Assembly (NCBI RefSeq): GCF_000176155.1
Contig: NZ_ACZO01000007.1
Location: 682,001-746,000, forward strand
Origin: Vibrio metschnikovii CIP 69.14
GTDB taxonomy: Bacteria; Pseudomonadota; Gammaproteobacteria; Enterobacterales; Vibrionaceae
Direction: 5' to 3'
Length of the DNA stretch: 64,000 nt
The notes beneath the pieces are model-generated. The model was not told the DNA's origin, did not search any database, and was given only the letters and a program-made list of their open reading frames with translations. The translations under genes and the position numbers were made by a program. Below are positions 1-8,645 of the stretch, piece by piece (position 1 is the first letter of the stretch; every line of letters starts with the position of its first letter).

Positions 1-1172
1 CGAAACGCTTTCGACCTGCGTGGCCTGCGGCAATGTTAGCCATCGTGGTTGCGGCTATTTTGGTATGGTTCACTAAACTTGATCGTTATGGGGTAAGTGT
101 TGTTGGGGTTATCGAAGGTGGCCTACCGATTTTTCAAGCGCCAGCATTTAATATTGGTATTACTCGAGAACTGGTTGTGCCTGCACTTAACTTAGCTGTA
201 GTGAGTTTTGTGAGTATGATGCTGACTGCGCGCAGTTTTGCGGCGAAAAATGGTTATGATATTAATCCGGATAAAGAGTTTCGAGCGCTTGGTTTAGCAA
301 ATTTAGCGTCGGCTTTTTCACAAGGTTTTGCGATTAGTGGGGCGGACTCGCGTACGGCCGTGAACGATGCTAATGGCGGAAAATCGCAATTAGTATCAAT
401 CATTGCTGCTGTAGTGATTGGTTTTGTGGCGATTTTTCTTTACCAACCACTGCAATATATTCCGAGTGCGGCATTAGGAGTCGTCTTGATCATTGCTTCA
501 ATGTCATTACTGGATCTCAAAGGGGTTTGGGGATTAAGAAAACGCAATCGTGATGCCTTCTATCTCTCGTCGATTACGTTGATCGCGGTGCTGGTCGTAG
601 GGGTAATTCCTGGTATTACGCTTGCCGTCTTATTAGGATTATTCCAATTTTTACGTGTGGTGATGCGCCCGAGCGATCAGTGCTTAGGCTTGGATGAAGA
701 CGGTACAATTCGTACCATGGATGAATCCAGTAAAGCGTCTGCCATTCCTGGCCTTTTGTTGTACCGTTTTAATTCACCATTAACTTATTTTAATGCGCCG
801 TACTTTAAAGCGCGTTTATTAGAAAAGATCGATCAAAATCAAGGTGAACTGAGCTGTGTGGTGATTGACGCCGTAGCGAGTTTTACTCATTTGGATTTAA
901 GTGTAATGGCGGTACTGGCTGAAACACAGACGTTACTTAAAAAACGTGGTATTCGTTTAATTCTTGCCGGACGCAAGCGCAGTCTACGCCAATGGTGTGA
1001 AGCTGCGGGCGTCCCTGTTGGGGATGGCGGACTGGTGTTGCGTGCGGATATGTACTTGGCGATTAAGTTGACGGGTTGTTATCAACATGCCGTTGAAGAA
1101 GGTCAAATACCAACCGTACAGAAAGAACCTAATCCAGACGATCCGCCTAAGCCTATTCCTGAGGTTGCTTAA
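1..1172 (+). CDS. SulP family anion permease, 5'-truncated
   Basis: C-terminal part of an inner-membrane SulP (SLC26-like) permease. The reading frame is open to the window edge (frame from base 3), so the start and first membrane helices lie outside; the first in-window ATG at 33 is internal. What remains is about six hydrophobic segments followed by a cytoplasmic STAS domain over roughly the last 130 residues (from about LLYRFNSPLTYFNAPYF onward). SulP proteins carry sulfate, bicarbonate or other anions; the substrate cannot be told from sequence. It converges on nagB and shares a terminator with it. A second, complete SulP gene lies at 8646-10307; the two are different subgroups. Confidence 0.9.
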   Translation, partial: KRFRPAWPAAMLAIVVAAILVWFTKLDRYGVSVVGVIEGGLPIFQAPAFNIGITRELVVPALNLAVVSFVSMMLTARSFAAKNGYDINPDKEFRALGLANLASAFSQGFAISGADSRTAVNDANGGKSQLVSIIAAVVIGFVAIFLYQPLQYIPSAALGVVLIIASMSLLDLKGVWGLRKRNRDAFYLSSITLIAVLVVGVIPGITLAVLLGLFQFLRVVMRPSDQCLGLDEDGTIRTMDESSKASAIPGLLLYRFNSPLTYFNAPYFKARLLEKIDQNQGELSCVVIDAVASFTHLDLSVMAVLAETQTLLKKRGIRLILAGRKRSLRQWCEAAGVPVGDGGLVLRADMYLAIKLTGCYQHAVEEGQIPTVQKEPNPDDPPKPIPEVA

Positions 1173-1176
1173 ACAA

Positions 1177-1202
1177 TTAGGCCCGCGATTATGCGGGCCT
1201 AA
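1177..1202. terminator. Bidirectional terminator between sulP and nagB
   Basis: Perfect 10-bp stem (TTAGGCCCGC / GCGGGCCTAA) with a six-base loop, followed on the plus strand by ATTTTT. It sits between two convergent genes and can serve both. Confidence 0.85.
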
Positions 1203-1210
1203 ATTTTTGC

Positions 1211-2011
1211 TTAGAAGCCTTTAATATTTTCAGCTTCTAGCTCAGTAAAGTATTTGACCGTTTTGACCTTAAGTTCTTGAGTCGCGGGAGCATCACAAAC
1301 AATCACCGCTTTAGGATGCAATTGTAGCGCTGATACGGTCCACATATGATTCACACAACCTTCAACAGCGGCTTGTAAGGCGAGTGCTTTATTGTGTCCG
1401 GTTACGAGGATCATCACTTCTTCAGCATCTAACAAGGTACCAACACCAATCGTTAGCGCATATTTAGGTACTTGTGAGATATCACCGTCAAAGAAGCGCG
1501 AGTTAGCAATACGAGTATCTTCAGTTAGGGTTTTTATGCGAGTACGTGAAGAGAGTGATGACGCAGGTTCGTTAAAGGCAATATGTCCGTCATTACCCAC
1601 GCCACCCATAAAGAGATTAATTTTACCGTAAGATTTAATTTTATCTTCGTAGCGTTTGCATTCCAGCTCATGGTCGTCAGTATTGCCGTCTAATAAGTTA
1701 ATATTTTGCGGCTGAATGTCGATATGGTTGAAGAAATTATTGTACATAAAAGAGTGGTAGGACTCTGGGTGATCTTCAGCAATACCTATGTACTCGTCCA
1801 TATTAAACGTCACGACATGTTTAAAGCTGACCTCACCAGCTTGATACAACGCAATCAGTGCTTTGTAAGTGGCTAGCGGCGTTCCTCCGGTTGGCAGCCC
1901 AAGTACAAAAGGGCGATCGGCAGTCGGTTTGAAAGCATTGATACGTTTTGCAATATGTGCCGCAGCCCACTTACCTACCTGTGCCGCTTGTTGTAATGGA
2001 ATTAATCTCAT
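1211..2011 (-). CDS. nagB: Glucosamine-6-phosphate deaminase
   Basis: Cytoplasmic enzyme converting glucosamine-6-phosphate to fructose-6-phosphate and ammonia, the last step in GlcNAc/chitin-derived amino sugar use. The 266-residue length equals that of E. coli NagB. Seen are the N-terminal phosphate-binding stretch [12 protein letters not shown] and the catalytic region [13 protein letters not shown] (about residues 136-149). An AGGGG ribosome site precedes the ATG. The gene stands alone rather than in a nag operon. Two inverted repeats in the upstream region (2065-2080 and 2122-2137) are possible operator sites; NagC control would be expected from other Vibrios but is not proven here. Confidence 0.97.
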   Translation of the reverse strand: MRLIPLQQAAQVGKWAAAHIAKRINAFKPTADRPFVLGLPTGGTPLATYKALIALYQAGEVSFKHVVTFNMDEYIGIAEDHPESYHSFMYNNFFNHIDIQPQNINLLDGNTDDHELECKRYEDKIKSYGKINLFMGGVGNDGHIAFNEPASSLSSRTRIKTLTEDTRIANSRFFDGDISQVPKYALTIGVGTLLDAEEVMILVTGHNKALALQAAVEGCVNHMWTVSALQLHPKAVIVCDAPATQELKVKTVKYFTELEAENIKGF

Positions 2012-2418
2012 CAGTTACCCCTAATTATATTTATTGATCCCCTGCGACTTAAAGCTGTTATGGTGTGAGGTAATGCTCACCCATTTCTCTCAGTGCTACG
2101 GATACGGTGCTAATTACATTAATTTTCATTATAAAATAAGTTGTTCGTAACGGCTATGCTTTGGGTCAAACTTTTTTGTTTTAGGGAGATGGATTGCTTT
2201 TTATCAGCCAATGAATGCGTTTGTCCTCCACTTACATGAACCGTTTGGGTTAATTTTATTGAATGATAAAAAGGAAAAATTCACAGGGTGAATTAAGTCT
2301 CTTCACTTTAGATATTGCTCTAAGCAGAATGGTAATGTGGATATTTAGAGTGAATGAGTGGCAAGAAATCATCCCATTATCCATACTAAATGGGAGAGCA
2401 CTTAAGGGAGCTACTGCA
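2012..2418. promoter_or_regulatory. nagB upstream / intergenic region with two dyads
   Basis: Gene-free stretch between divergent genes. It holds GTGAG-N6-CTCAC at 2065-2080 and ATTTT-N6-AAAAT at 2122-2137. The spacing of the first (GTGA-N8-TCAC) does not fit CRP. Either could be a NagC-type operator for nagB. The overlapping ORF fragment starting at 2263 is judged to be non-coding upstream of the ATG at 2419. Confidence 0.35.
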
Positions 2419-2670
2419 ATGAAAAATGAACTTGAATCAAGCAAAATACTGCACGCTTACGAAAAAGTGATGGAACACGGGACACCGACAGAATTTGGTA
2501 AAATTTATGAAGGCATAGAGGCCTTTTCTGATTACGATGGATACACTGTGTATCTGCGAGGCAATGGTGTTGAACTCAAAGTGGGTTTCCATAATACGTA
2601 TCATTTGGATTATGACCAAGAGCATTTACGCGACAGTTTTCTGAAAAAAATTGCGCTATTGGCTAAATAG
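2419..2670 (+). CDS. DUF3081-like small protein
   Basis: 83-residue cytoplasmic protein of unknown function. The start is placed at ATG 2419, which has AAGGGAG nine bases upstream; the frame extends further 5' but has a different, less protein-like composition there. The sequence (a helical N-terminus, then GKIYEGIEAFSDYDGYTVYL and a C-terminal YHLDYDQEHL segment) resembles the DUF3081 family of gamma-proteobacteria, by recall. No membrane segment or signal peptide. It stands alone between nagB and maoP. Confidence 0.75.
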   Translation: MKNELESSKILHAYEKVMEHGTPTEFGKIYEGIEAFSDYDGYTVYLRGNGVELKVGFHNTYHLDYDQEHLRDSFLKKIALLAK

Positions 2671-2692
2671 ATTTCTTTTATCAAGCCACTTT

Positions 2693-2726
2693 CCGCCTAC
2701 CTGCAACTCTAAGTCGTTTGGGTATA
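2693..2726 (-). repeat. ERIC-like end fragment (copy A)
   Basis: Read on the minus strand it starts TATACCCAAACGACTTAGAG and continues TTGCAGGTAGGCGG, matching the left end of the ERIC-like element seen more fully at 61183-61380. Only the end is recognisable. Confidence 0.55.
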
Positions 2727-2800
2727 TGATGCGATAATGTGGATAGAATCTGGGAGAGGTAGAGTATTGATGCCTTACTGGCTGTTATTGATATCAAAAA

Positions 2801-2834
2801 CAAAGCCCCGAGCAAAAATAGACTAGGGGCTTTG
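2801..2834 (-). terminator. Intrinsic terminator downstream of maoP
   Basis: Stem CAAAGCCCC / GGGGCTTTG (9 bp) with a 16-base loop, followed on the minus strand by TTTTTG. Oriented to end minus-strand transcripts from maoP. Confidence 0.7.
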
Positions 2835-2844
2835 GGAGAAAGAT

Positions 2845-2931
2845 TCATTGGGTTAAAAAACCAATCACTAATGTAGCGTTTGAGTCATCAAGTGCAAGGC
2901 ATTGACCATCGAGCTGTGACTTAACACGCAC
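2845..2931 (-). CDS. Possible short ORF downstream of maoP
   Basis: A short frame of about 28 codons from a GTG at 2931, ending 11 bp before the maoP terminator. The translation (…VKSQLDGQCLALDDSNATL…) is protein-like and the frame is open back to a stop at about 2960. No good ribosome site was found, so it may be a gene remnant rather than a gene. Not recognised. Confidence 0.25.
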   Translation of the reverse strand: MRVKSQLDGQCLALDDSNATLVIGFLTQ

Positions 2932-2974
2932 TACGGGCTTAATTTGATGAGCGGTCTGCTATCATTCGTAACGA

Positions 2975-3334
2975 TTAATCTTCTTCAACCAAGCTTGGTT
3001 CATCATCAGTATAATCATCGGACGCATCGGGTTTATTACGTCCATTTAGGGTATGGAAGCGTTTACGACCGCGTGATAGACGTACATACTTCATCCAAAC
3101 TCGCTCGATCTTACTGCTCGCTAGTTCTGGATTGGCTAGTACTTCAACAAAATGTTGTTCTTCAGCGTTTTCTGGGACTAGCTCACCGGATTCAAGGCCA
3201 AGCATAGTATCTCCGTAAAGGATCAGCAGTTCTTCTTCACCTAAAGTGAAATCACCAGACTTGGCAAAACCGCGGGGAAATTTTTTGGTATCGTAAAAAC
3301 GTTTTTTACCGTGACGAAAGACTGTTTCAGACAT
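2975..3334 (-). CDS. maoP: Macrodomain Ori organisation protein MaoP (YifE/DUF413)
   Basis: 119-residue homologue of E. coli MaoP, which together with the maoS site organises the Ori macrodomain of the chromosome. Diagnostic segments are KKFPRGFAKSGDFT near the N-terminus, ERVWMKYVRLSRGRKRFHTL in the second half, and the acidic tail with DYTDDE. A GAGGTT ribosome site precedes the ATG. It is divergent from an hdfR-like LysR gene, the same arrangement as yifE/hdfR in E. coli, which supports both calls. The 217-bp spacer would be the place to look for a maoS-like site; I cannot recognise one by eye. Confidence 0.9.
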   Translation of the reverse strand: MSETVFRHGKKRFYDTKKFPRGFAKSGDFTLGEEELLILYGDTMLGLESGELVPENAEEQHFVEVLANPELASSKIERVWMKYVRLSRGRKRFHTLNGRNKPDASDDYTDDEPSLVEED

Positions 3335-3551
3335 ATCAACCTCGTGTGAATACGCGGAGTACTTAAAGGTATTTTAGGCTCAATGTTCCAGTGATACGGC
3401 GTATCTCTGAGGCCATTTAGGTACACCACTACTTAGCTGTGGATTACGGCGAAAGTTAGGCGCAAACTCTGGAAAAGAAAAACAAAAATTTTTTATCGTC
3501 ATAATTGTCGTTCCTTGTTAATCTTCACCAGTCATAGCAGAGGATTCAATA

Positions 3552-4457
3552 ATGGACGTAAAAGTCTTTCGTACTTTTCTTGAACTGGCTAAAGTTCGTC
3601 ATTTTGGACGGGCAGCGGAAAATCTTTATTTGACTCAAGCTGCCGTTAGCGCTCGAATCAAACAGTTAGAAAATTATTTTGACGCGCAGCTGTTTAGCCG
3701 CGATCGAAACAACATTAAATTGACGTCAGCTGGTGAACGTTTGGTCGGTTATGCAGAGGTCATGGTCGCAACGTTACAGCAAGCTAAGCTTGAGCTCTCT
3801 TTAGAGAGCGGTAAGGCGCTACAGCTCACGTTAGGCGGAACACCTAACATATGGGATGCGTACTTGCAAAACTGTCTAAGCGCGGTGACTGATGCGTTCA
3901 GTGGTTATGGCTTTAAAGCTGAGGTGATGGGGAGAGAGCAACTGAACCGTCAGTTACTTGAACGCACGCTGGATATGGCGTTTGCCTTTGATCAAATTAA
4001 AGCCGATGAGCTGCAATGCAAGAAAGTCGCCGACTTGGTGTTAGTGCTTGTTTCAACTCGACCAGATACTGCTGATAGCGTTTTTGAGAATCGTTATGTT
4101 TATGTTGACTGGGGAATGCGTTTTGCTTCAGAGCATGCCGATAGGCATCCTCGAGCACCTGCGCCATTCTTACGGACTTCGACGGCGCGTATTGCTTTAG
4201 ATTTTATTTTAGAGAAAGGAGGGAGTGCTTATTTACCCGCATCCGTGGTTGCTCCCTTCATCCAATCGGGACAATTGTATCGAGTGGCTGCCGTTGCCGA
4301 TTGGTATTGGCCAATTTACCTGAGCTATCGAAAAAATAGTTCATCCATCGACGCCATTGTACAGGTTGAAAAATTAGTGCAAAACATCGATCCGTTGACG
4401 GCGTACAGCTTGCAAAAAGCAGCTGAATTGAACGCGACAAAACCGGACGTTGGTTAG
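3552..4457 (+). CDS. hdfR: LysR-family regulator HdfR
   Basis: 301-residue LysR transcription factor: N-terminal winged HTH (residues 1-60, including HFGRAAENLYLTQAAVSARI) and a C-terminal effector-binding domain. The HTH closely matches E. coli HdfR (RHFGRAAESLYLTQSAVS, from memory), a repressor of flhDC in enterics, and the divergent maoP neighbour is the conserved context. Vibrios lack flhDC, so the target here is probably different. Good AGAGGA ribosome site before ATG 3552. Followed by lpp on the opposite strand. Confidence 0.85.
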   Translation: MDVKVFRTFLELAKVRHFGRAAENLYLTQAAVSARIKQLENYFDAQLFSRDRNNIKLTSAGERLVGYAEVMVATLQQAKLELSLESGKALQLTLGGTPNIWDAYLQNCLSAVTDAFSGYGFKAEVMGREQLNRQLLERTLDMAFAFDQIKADELQCKKVADLVLVLVSTRPDTADSVFENRYVYVDWGMRFASEHADRHPRAPAPFLRTSTARIALDFILEKGGSAYLPASVVAPFIQSGQLYRVAAVADWYWPIYLSYRKNSSSIDAIVQVEKLVQNIDPLTAYSLQKAAELNATKPDVG

Positions 4458-4543
4458 AGGCAATGATTGAAAATCCTTGAGGGTTGCTGAACGATATTGA
4501 GAGTCGTGTGTGATGGTGAAAGGCGATGGTTGAGATGAGGAAA

Positions 4544-4578
4544 AGTAAAAAGGGTAAGCTTCACTTACCCTTTTTACT
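4544..4578 (-). terminator. lpp/hdfR shared terminator
   Basis: Perfect 15-bp stem (AGTAAAAAGGGTAAG / CTTACCCTTTTTACT) with a CTTCA loop between convergent hdfR and lpp. A/T tracts within both arms allow function in both directions. Confidence 0.8.
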
Positions 4579-4590
4579 GAATCGAACAAC

Positions 4591-4839
4591 TTACTTGGTG
4601 TAAGACTGAGCAATATTATCGATGCGCTCGTTCGCGCGTGCTGCTTCTTCTTGTGCAGCGAGGGCTGCATCAGTTAGCGAGGCATTTTCACTTTTCAGTG
4701 CTGCAATTTGACTATTGAGTTGACTGACTTGGTTGTTTAACTGATCTAGCTTAGTCGTGGTTGCTTCGTCAGGACCTGATGCACAACCGGCTAGGAGAAG
4801 TACAGAAGACGCTGCAGCGGCAAGTAACATTTTGTTCAT
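4591..4839 (-). CDS. lpp: Major outer-membrane (murein) lipoprotein Lpp
   Basis: 82-residue lipoprotein. Start at ATG 4839 with an AAGGAG site; the longer upstream frame is ignored. A signal sequence MNKMLLAAAASSVLLLAGC ends in an LAGC lipobox (lipidated Cys19). The rest is a heptad-patterned coiled coil (LDQLNNQVSQLNSQIAALKS) ending in …SYTK, whose C-terminal lysine is the residue joined to peptidoglycan in E. coli Lpp. Expected to form a trimer tethering the outer membrane to the wall. Single-gene unit with a strong terminator. Confidence 0.93.
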   Translation of the reverse strand: MNKMLLAAAASSVLLLAGCASGPDEATTTKLDQLNNQVSQLNSQIAALKSENASLTDAALAAQEEAARANERIDNIAQSYTK

Positions 4840-5441
4840 ATTGAACTCCTTGTTGATATTTATCAAATACGCCCTATACATTATTGTTCACTTGACCTTG
4901 GCGATCCGTTTCTACTTGAGGTTAGCGTGGTATTGGCTCCACAAGCTGGCCCAGTCACACTATCCATGCTAATGGGGTTTACTTATCTTGCCATCGACCT
5001 GCCACTTCATGTGCTCCGGAGAGGCATTGACCAACCGCCTAGGTGTATACCATATAGTAGCGAGTTAAAGTGTAGACACTATTTTCACTCACGACTATAG
5101 ATTAAAAGTCAAAATAACCCAAAATTTTATACCTTAATCAATTGTTTGGGCTTTGCCTCAATGTTTTATGACTTTGGTATTGTTTAAAACAGAGAATATT
5201 TTATGGGATTGCTATCTATAGCGGTCACATTCAAGTTATTATGTCACTTGATACCCAGTCGTTACTTGACGCTATAATCAGAGGTTGGAAGCCGCATTCA
5301 CTTTATCACAGAGCCTATATGTAGGCGGATTGAAGGAAGCGTCATTTCGTTAACTGTCGTTGCAAGTGATTTGGTATACTACGTTTGATATTTTGTTGAC
5401 TGCCTACTTTTCAGGCGGCGTTATTTTTATTGGAGAATCCT
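4840..5441. other. Gene-free region upstream of lpp and of the helicase
   Basis: 600 bp carrying the lpp promoter region and a long leader before the DEAD-box gene. A sequence around 4978-5060 faintly resembles a degenerate ERIC end. Small hairpins (GCCTA…TAGGC near 5315; GCCT…AGGC near 5403) lie in the helicase leader, and a TATACT hexamer near 5377 could be its -10. No ORF with support. Confidence 0.3.
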
Positions 5442-6770
5442 TTGCAGTTTAAAGAATTAGGCCTAGACAATCGCTTATTAAAAACATTAGCACATTATGA
5501 CTTTAAGCAAGCGACCGATATCCAGCGACAAGCTATTCCTGTTGCGATGGCAGGTAAAGATTTATTGGCTTCGTCCAAAACGGGTTCGGGGAAAACGTTA
5601 GCCTTCTTGCTTCCAATGCTGCATAAAGCGCTAAAAACCAAAGCGTTATCTGCACGTGACCCTCGTGGTGTTATCTTGGTCCCTACTCGTGAGTTAGCAA
5701 AACAAGTCTACAGTGAATTGCGTTCGGCATTAGCGGGATTAAGCTACACGGCAACCTTGATCACCGGAGGGGAAAACTTCAATGATCAAGTGAATGCCTT
5801 GCGTCGAGGTCCTAAGTTTATTGTTGCTACGCCGGGACGTTTAGCGGATCACCTTGAACATCGCTCTCTTTTCTTACAAGGGTTAGATACGCTGATTTTG
5901 GATGAAGCGGATCGGATGTTGGATCTCGGTTTTGCACCACAGTTACGGCATATCCACAATGCTGCTAAGCATCGTCGCCGACAAACATTGATGTTTTCTG
6001 CCACGTTGGATCACGCAGAAATGAACACCATTGCGCATGAGATGTTGAAAGAGCCTAAACGGATTGCGATTGGTTTAGGCAATGAACAGCATAAAGACAT
6101 TCGCCAGCGTTTCTATTTGTGTGACCATCTTGATCATAAAGAAGCATTACTGGATCGCATCTTAAACGATGCTGAGTATCGACAAGTGATCATTTTCACA
6201 GCGACTCGCGCAGATACGGAACGTTTAACTAATAAGCTAAATGAGCAAAATTTAAAAGTCGTTGCCCTCAGTGGTAGCCTCACTCAGACTCAACGTAATA
6301 CGATTATGAGTCAATTTGAACGTGCGGTATTTAAGATCTTAGTTACCACCGATATTGCTTCTCGAGGATTGGATATTGCCAACGTCACGCATGTGATTAA
6401 CTTTGATATGCCGAAACATACGGAAGAGTATGTGCACCGCGTGGGTCGTACGGGGCGTGCCGGTAATCAAGGTGATGCCATTTCTTTGGTTGGTCCTAAA
6501 GATTGGGACAGCTTTAAAAGAGTGGAAGCCTTTTTACAGCAAGATATTCAATTTGAAGTGTTAGAAGGTCTGCAAGGTAAGTTTACAGGCTTACGTCCTC
6601 GTCAGCCTCTGAATAAAGCAACGGTTTCAACAGGTAAAGTGAAAAAGCAGGTTAAAACGCTGCCCCAAAAACCAGTGAAACGCGATAAAAGTTTTTATCA
6701 GAATGTGGCGGTGGGTGATTCGGTATTTATCCCGAAAAAGAAAACAGCGCCTAAGCCTGATGACGAATAA
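5442..6770 (+). CDS. DEAD-box ATP-dependent RNA helicase
   Basis: RNA helicase of the RhlE/SrmB-like class, about 442 residues. The start is a TTG at 5442, preceded by GGAG at six bases; an upstream TTG at 5430 would overlap the ribosome site. All core motifs are visible: Q motif region (F-KELGL…QATDIQRQAIP), motif I SKTGSGKT, Ia PTRELA, II DEAD, III SAT, V TDIASRGLD, VI HRVGRTGRAG. The C-terminal tail after about residue 375 is basic and lysine-rich, typical for RNA contact. The long leader is compatible with post-transcriptional control. The exact orthologue cannot be assigned. Confidence 0.93.
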   Translation: MQFKELGLDNRLLKTLAHYDFKQATDIQRQAIPVAMAGKDLLASSKTGSGKTLAFLLPMLHKALKTKALSARDPRGVILVPTRELAKQVYSELRSALAGLSYTATLITGGENFNDQVNALRRGPKFIVATPGRLADHLEHRSLFLQGLDTLILDEADRMLDLGFAPQLRHIHNAAKHRRRQTLMFSATLDHAEMNTIAHEMLKEPKRIAIGLGNEQHKDIRQRFYLCDHLDHKEALLDRILNDAEYRQVIIFTATRADTERLTNKLNEQNLKVVALSGSLTQTQRNTIMSQFERAVFKILVTTDIASRGLDIANVTHVINFDMPKHTEEYVHRVGRTGRAGNQGDAISLVGPKDWDSFKRVEAFLQQDIQFEVLEGLQGKFTGLRPRQPLNKATVSTGKVKKQVKTLPQKPVKRDKSFYQNVAVGDSVFIPKKKTAPKPDDE

Positions 6771-6827
6771 CGCTACTCACTTTATGTTGTTCAAGCAGTC
6801 AAAACTGTCTTAGTTAGTAAGAGTCAA

Positions 6828-6866
6828 AACAAAAAGCGCCCTCATTATTGAGTGGCGCTTTTTGTT
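6828..6866. terminator. Terminator between helicase and yjiH-like gene
   Basis: 13-bp stem AACAAAAAGCGCC / GGCGCTTTTTGTT between convergent genes, with A/T tracts on both sides; the loop can form an inner CTCA/TGAG pairing. Confidence 0.8.
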
Positions 6867-6884
6867 TGATCAAGCCTTGTGAGC

Positions 6885-8264
6885 TTAGAATATTAAGTGT
6901 GCTACACCGACAATAACCGGTAGTGTGATAAGAGTCCGGAGAATAAAGATCACAAATAACTCAAGGATATTAACCGGAATTCGGCTACCGAGTAATAATG
7001 CACCGACTTCAGACATATAAATAAGCTGAGTAACTGACATTGCTGCGATGACAAAACGAGTCATTTCGTTATCGATTGACGCTGCCAAAATTGCAGGGAT
7101 AAACATATCTGCAAAACCAACCACAATCGTTTGTGAGGCTTGTACGGCTTCTGGTACCCCTAAAAACTCTAGATAAGGAACGAAAGGTTGGCCAAGAATC
7201 GCAAAGACAGAAGTATATTCAGCGATGATCAAAGCCATCGTACCTAAACCCATCACGACCGGTAAGACGCCAAATACCATATCAACCGCATTACGGATGC
7301 CTTCGCCAAACACCGATTTTACGGATTTCACTTGCGCGGCTTTCTCTAATGCGAGTGACATACCCCAAGAGAAAGCACTGTGCTGTTCTGGAATAGCATC
7401 GGCATCTTTATGTGGTTTAGTTCCATCAATAAACTCATCTTTCTTCAAACTGAGTGGTGGCAAGCGAGGGATAATCACCGCTGCAACAAAACCAGCCAAG
7501 CAAATCGCACCGTAGAAAGGCAAAAAGAGGTGTTCTAATTGTACTTGCGCGAGCACCACTAAACTAAAGGTGATCGAGACAGCAGAGAAGGTAGTCCCGA
7601 CGACCGCAGCTTCACGTTGAGTATAGAATTTATCTTCATATTGTTTGCTGGTCAGCAAGATGCCGACACTGCCATCACCAAGCCAAGAAGCGGTACAGTC
7701 AATCGCACTGCGTCCAGGTAGGTTAAACAAAGGGCGCATGACACGGCTGAGTAAACTTCCCATCAGTTCCAATAAACCAAAGTTTAATAGTAGTGGAAGC
7801 AGTAAACCGGCAAAAATGAACACCGAGAATAAAGTGGGTAGTAAGCCTTCTAAGACTAATCCACCCGTGTTCTCTTCCCAAATCAGTTCTGGACCGACTT
7901 TAAAAAAGGTCATGATGATGGCTGCACCGCCAATAACACGAACCGTCAGCCATACCCAGCTTGGATTGAATAAATTGTTGAGGAAAGGGGAATTAACAAT
8001 CACACGAGGTTTAAAGAGTTTAGTCGCCACTGAAGCGATAGACATAAAAGCGACAATGACCGTGATAATACTGACTAAGTAATCACCGAACAGGGCTTGT
8101 ATCGATTTGGCTAACACGGCGACAGGGATTGTCAATCCACCATTATAGTAAACGGGTGCCATAAACAGGAACACACCAATTAATGATGGGATGAGGAACA
8201 TCCACAGACTAGCAGCAGGGAGATTTTTCTCCTGCGCTGGTAAAGTTTGAGAGTTATCTTGCAT
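6885..8264 (-). CDS. YjiH family membrane protein (Gate domain)
   Basis: 459-residue polytopic inner-membrane protein with about ten to twelve hydrophobic segments. It resembles E. coli YjiH and related nucleoside-recognition (Gate) domain proteins, with signatures around DCTASWLGDGSVGILLTSKQ and FADMFIPAILAASIDNEMTR. The transported or sensed molecule is unknown. Start ATG 8264 with AGGAAA. Unlike in many genomes, no small YjiG partner is adjacent. Monocistronic by context: a 380-bp spacer separates it from the SulP gene behind it. Confidence 0.85.
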   Translation of the reverse strand: MQDNSQTLPAQEKNLPAASLWMFLIPSLIGVFLFMAPVYYNGGLTIPVAVLAKSIQALFGDYLVSIITVIVAFMSIASVATKLFKPRVIVNSPFLNNLFNPSWVWLTVRVIGGAAIIMTFFKVGPELIWEENTGGLVLEGLLPTLFSVFIFAGLLLPLLLNFGLLELMGSLLSRVMRPLFNLPGRSAIDCTASWLGDGSVGILLTSKQYEDKFYTQREAAVVGTTFSAVSITFSLVVLAQVQLEHLFLPFYGAICLAGFVAAVIIPRLPPLSLKKDEFIDGTKPHKDADAIPEQHSAFSWGMSLALEKAAQVKSVKSVFGEGIRNAVDMVFGVLPVVMGLGTMALIIAEYTSVFAILGQPFVPYLEFLGVPEAVQASQTIVVGFADMFIPAILAASIDNEMTRFVIAAMSVTQLIYMSEVGALLLGSRIPVNILELFVIFILRTLITLPVIVGVAHLIF

Positions 8265-8645
8265 TACTTTTCCTGTTTACAACTGTTTAATTAAAGCCAT
8301 TCCTTGGCATATTAATTCACTAAACATCCCTATTTAATCAATGTGCGCAGAATAACTATTTTCAACCCTGCTTGCAATACTATTCAATAAATGGGGTTAG
8401 TTATTCAATCGTTTGCGCTAATCAAAAAACAGATAGTAGCGAATTGTTTTGTTATTGTTGCATTGGTTAAATTATTGTTTAAGTAGGCGGTGTTATTTTT
8501 GTGAGTTGTAGCACTGTTTTGTAGGAGTGTAAGGGAGTGAAGAAAACCCTTATTGTTGATTGTTTTTTGTATTTTATTGAAAAACAACAAGAAATAAGGG
8601 TTGTTATGGTTGGCGTGATTTAAAATAGAGAACTTGAGATACGAT
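8265..8645. other. Gene-free spacer between sulP and yjiH-like gene
   Basis: AT-rich, about 380 bp, presumably carrying the promoter of the YjiH-like gene and the 3' end of the sulP transcript. I see no clear terminator, known operator or supported ORF; the 61-codon minus-strand frame at 8405-8590 is low-complexity (Asn/Thr-rich) and not gene-like. Confidence 0.4.

Noticed and set aside
2065..2080. CRP site upstream of nagB
   Set aside because: The GTGA and TCAC halves are separated by eight instead of six bases.
2263..2418. N-terminal extension of the DUF3081-like ORF
   Set aside because: Composition changes at residue 53 and a good ribosome site precedes ATG 2419; the upstream part reads like intergenic DNA.
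8405..8590. 61-codon minus-strand ORF between sulP and the yjiH-like gene
   Set aside because: Low-complexity Asn/Thr-rich translation of AT-rich DNA and no ribosome site.
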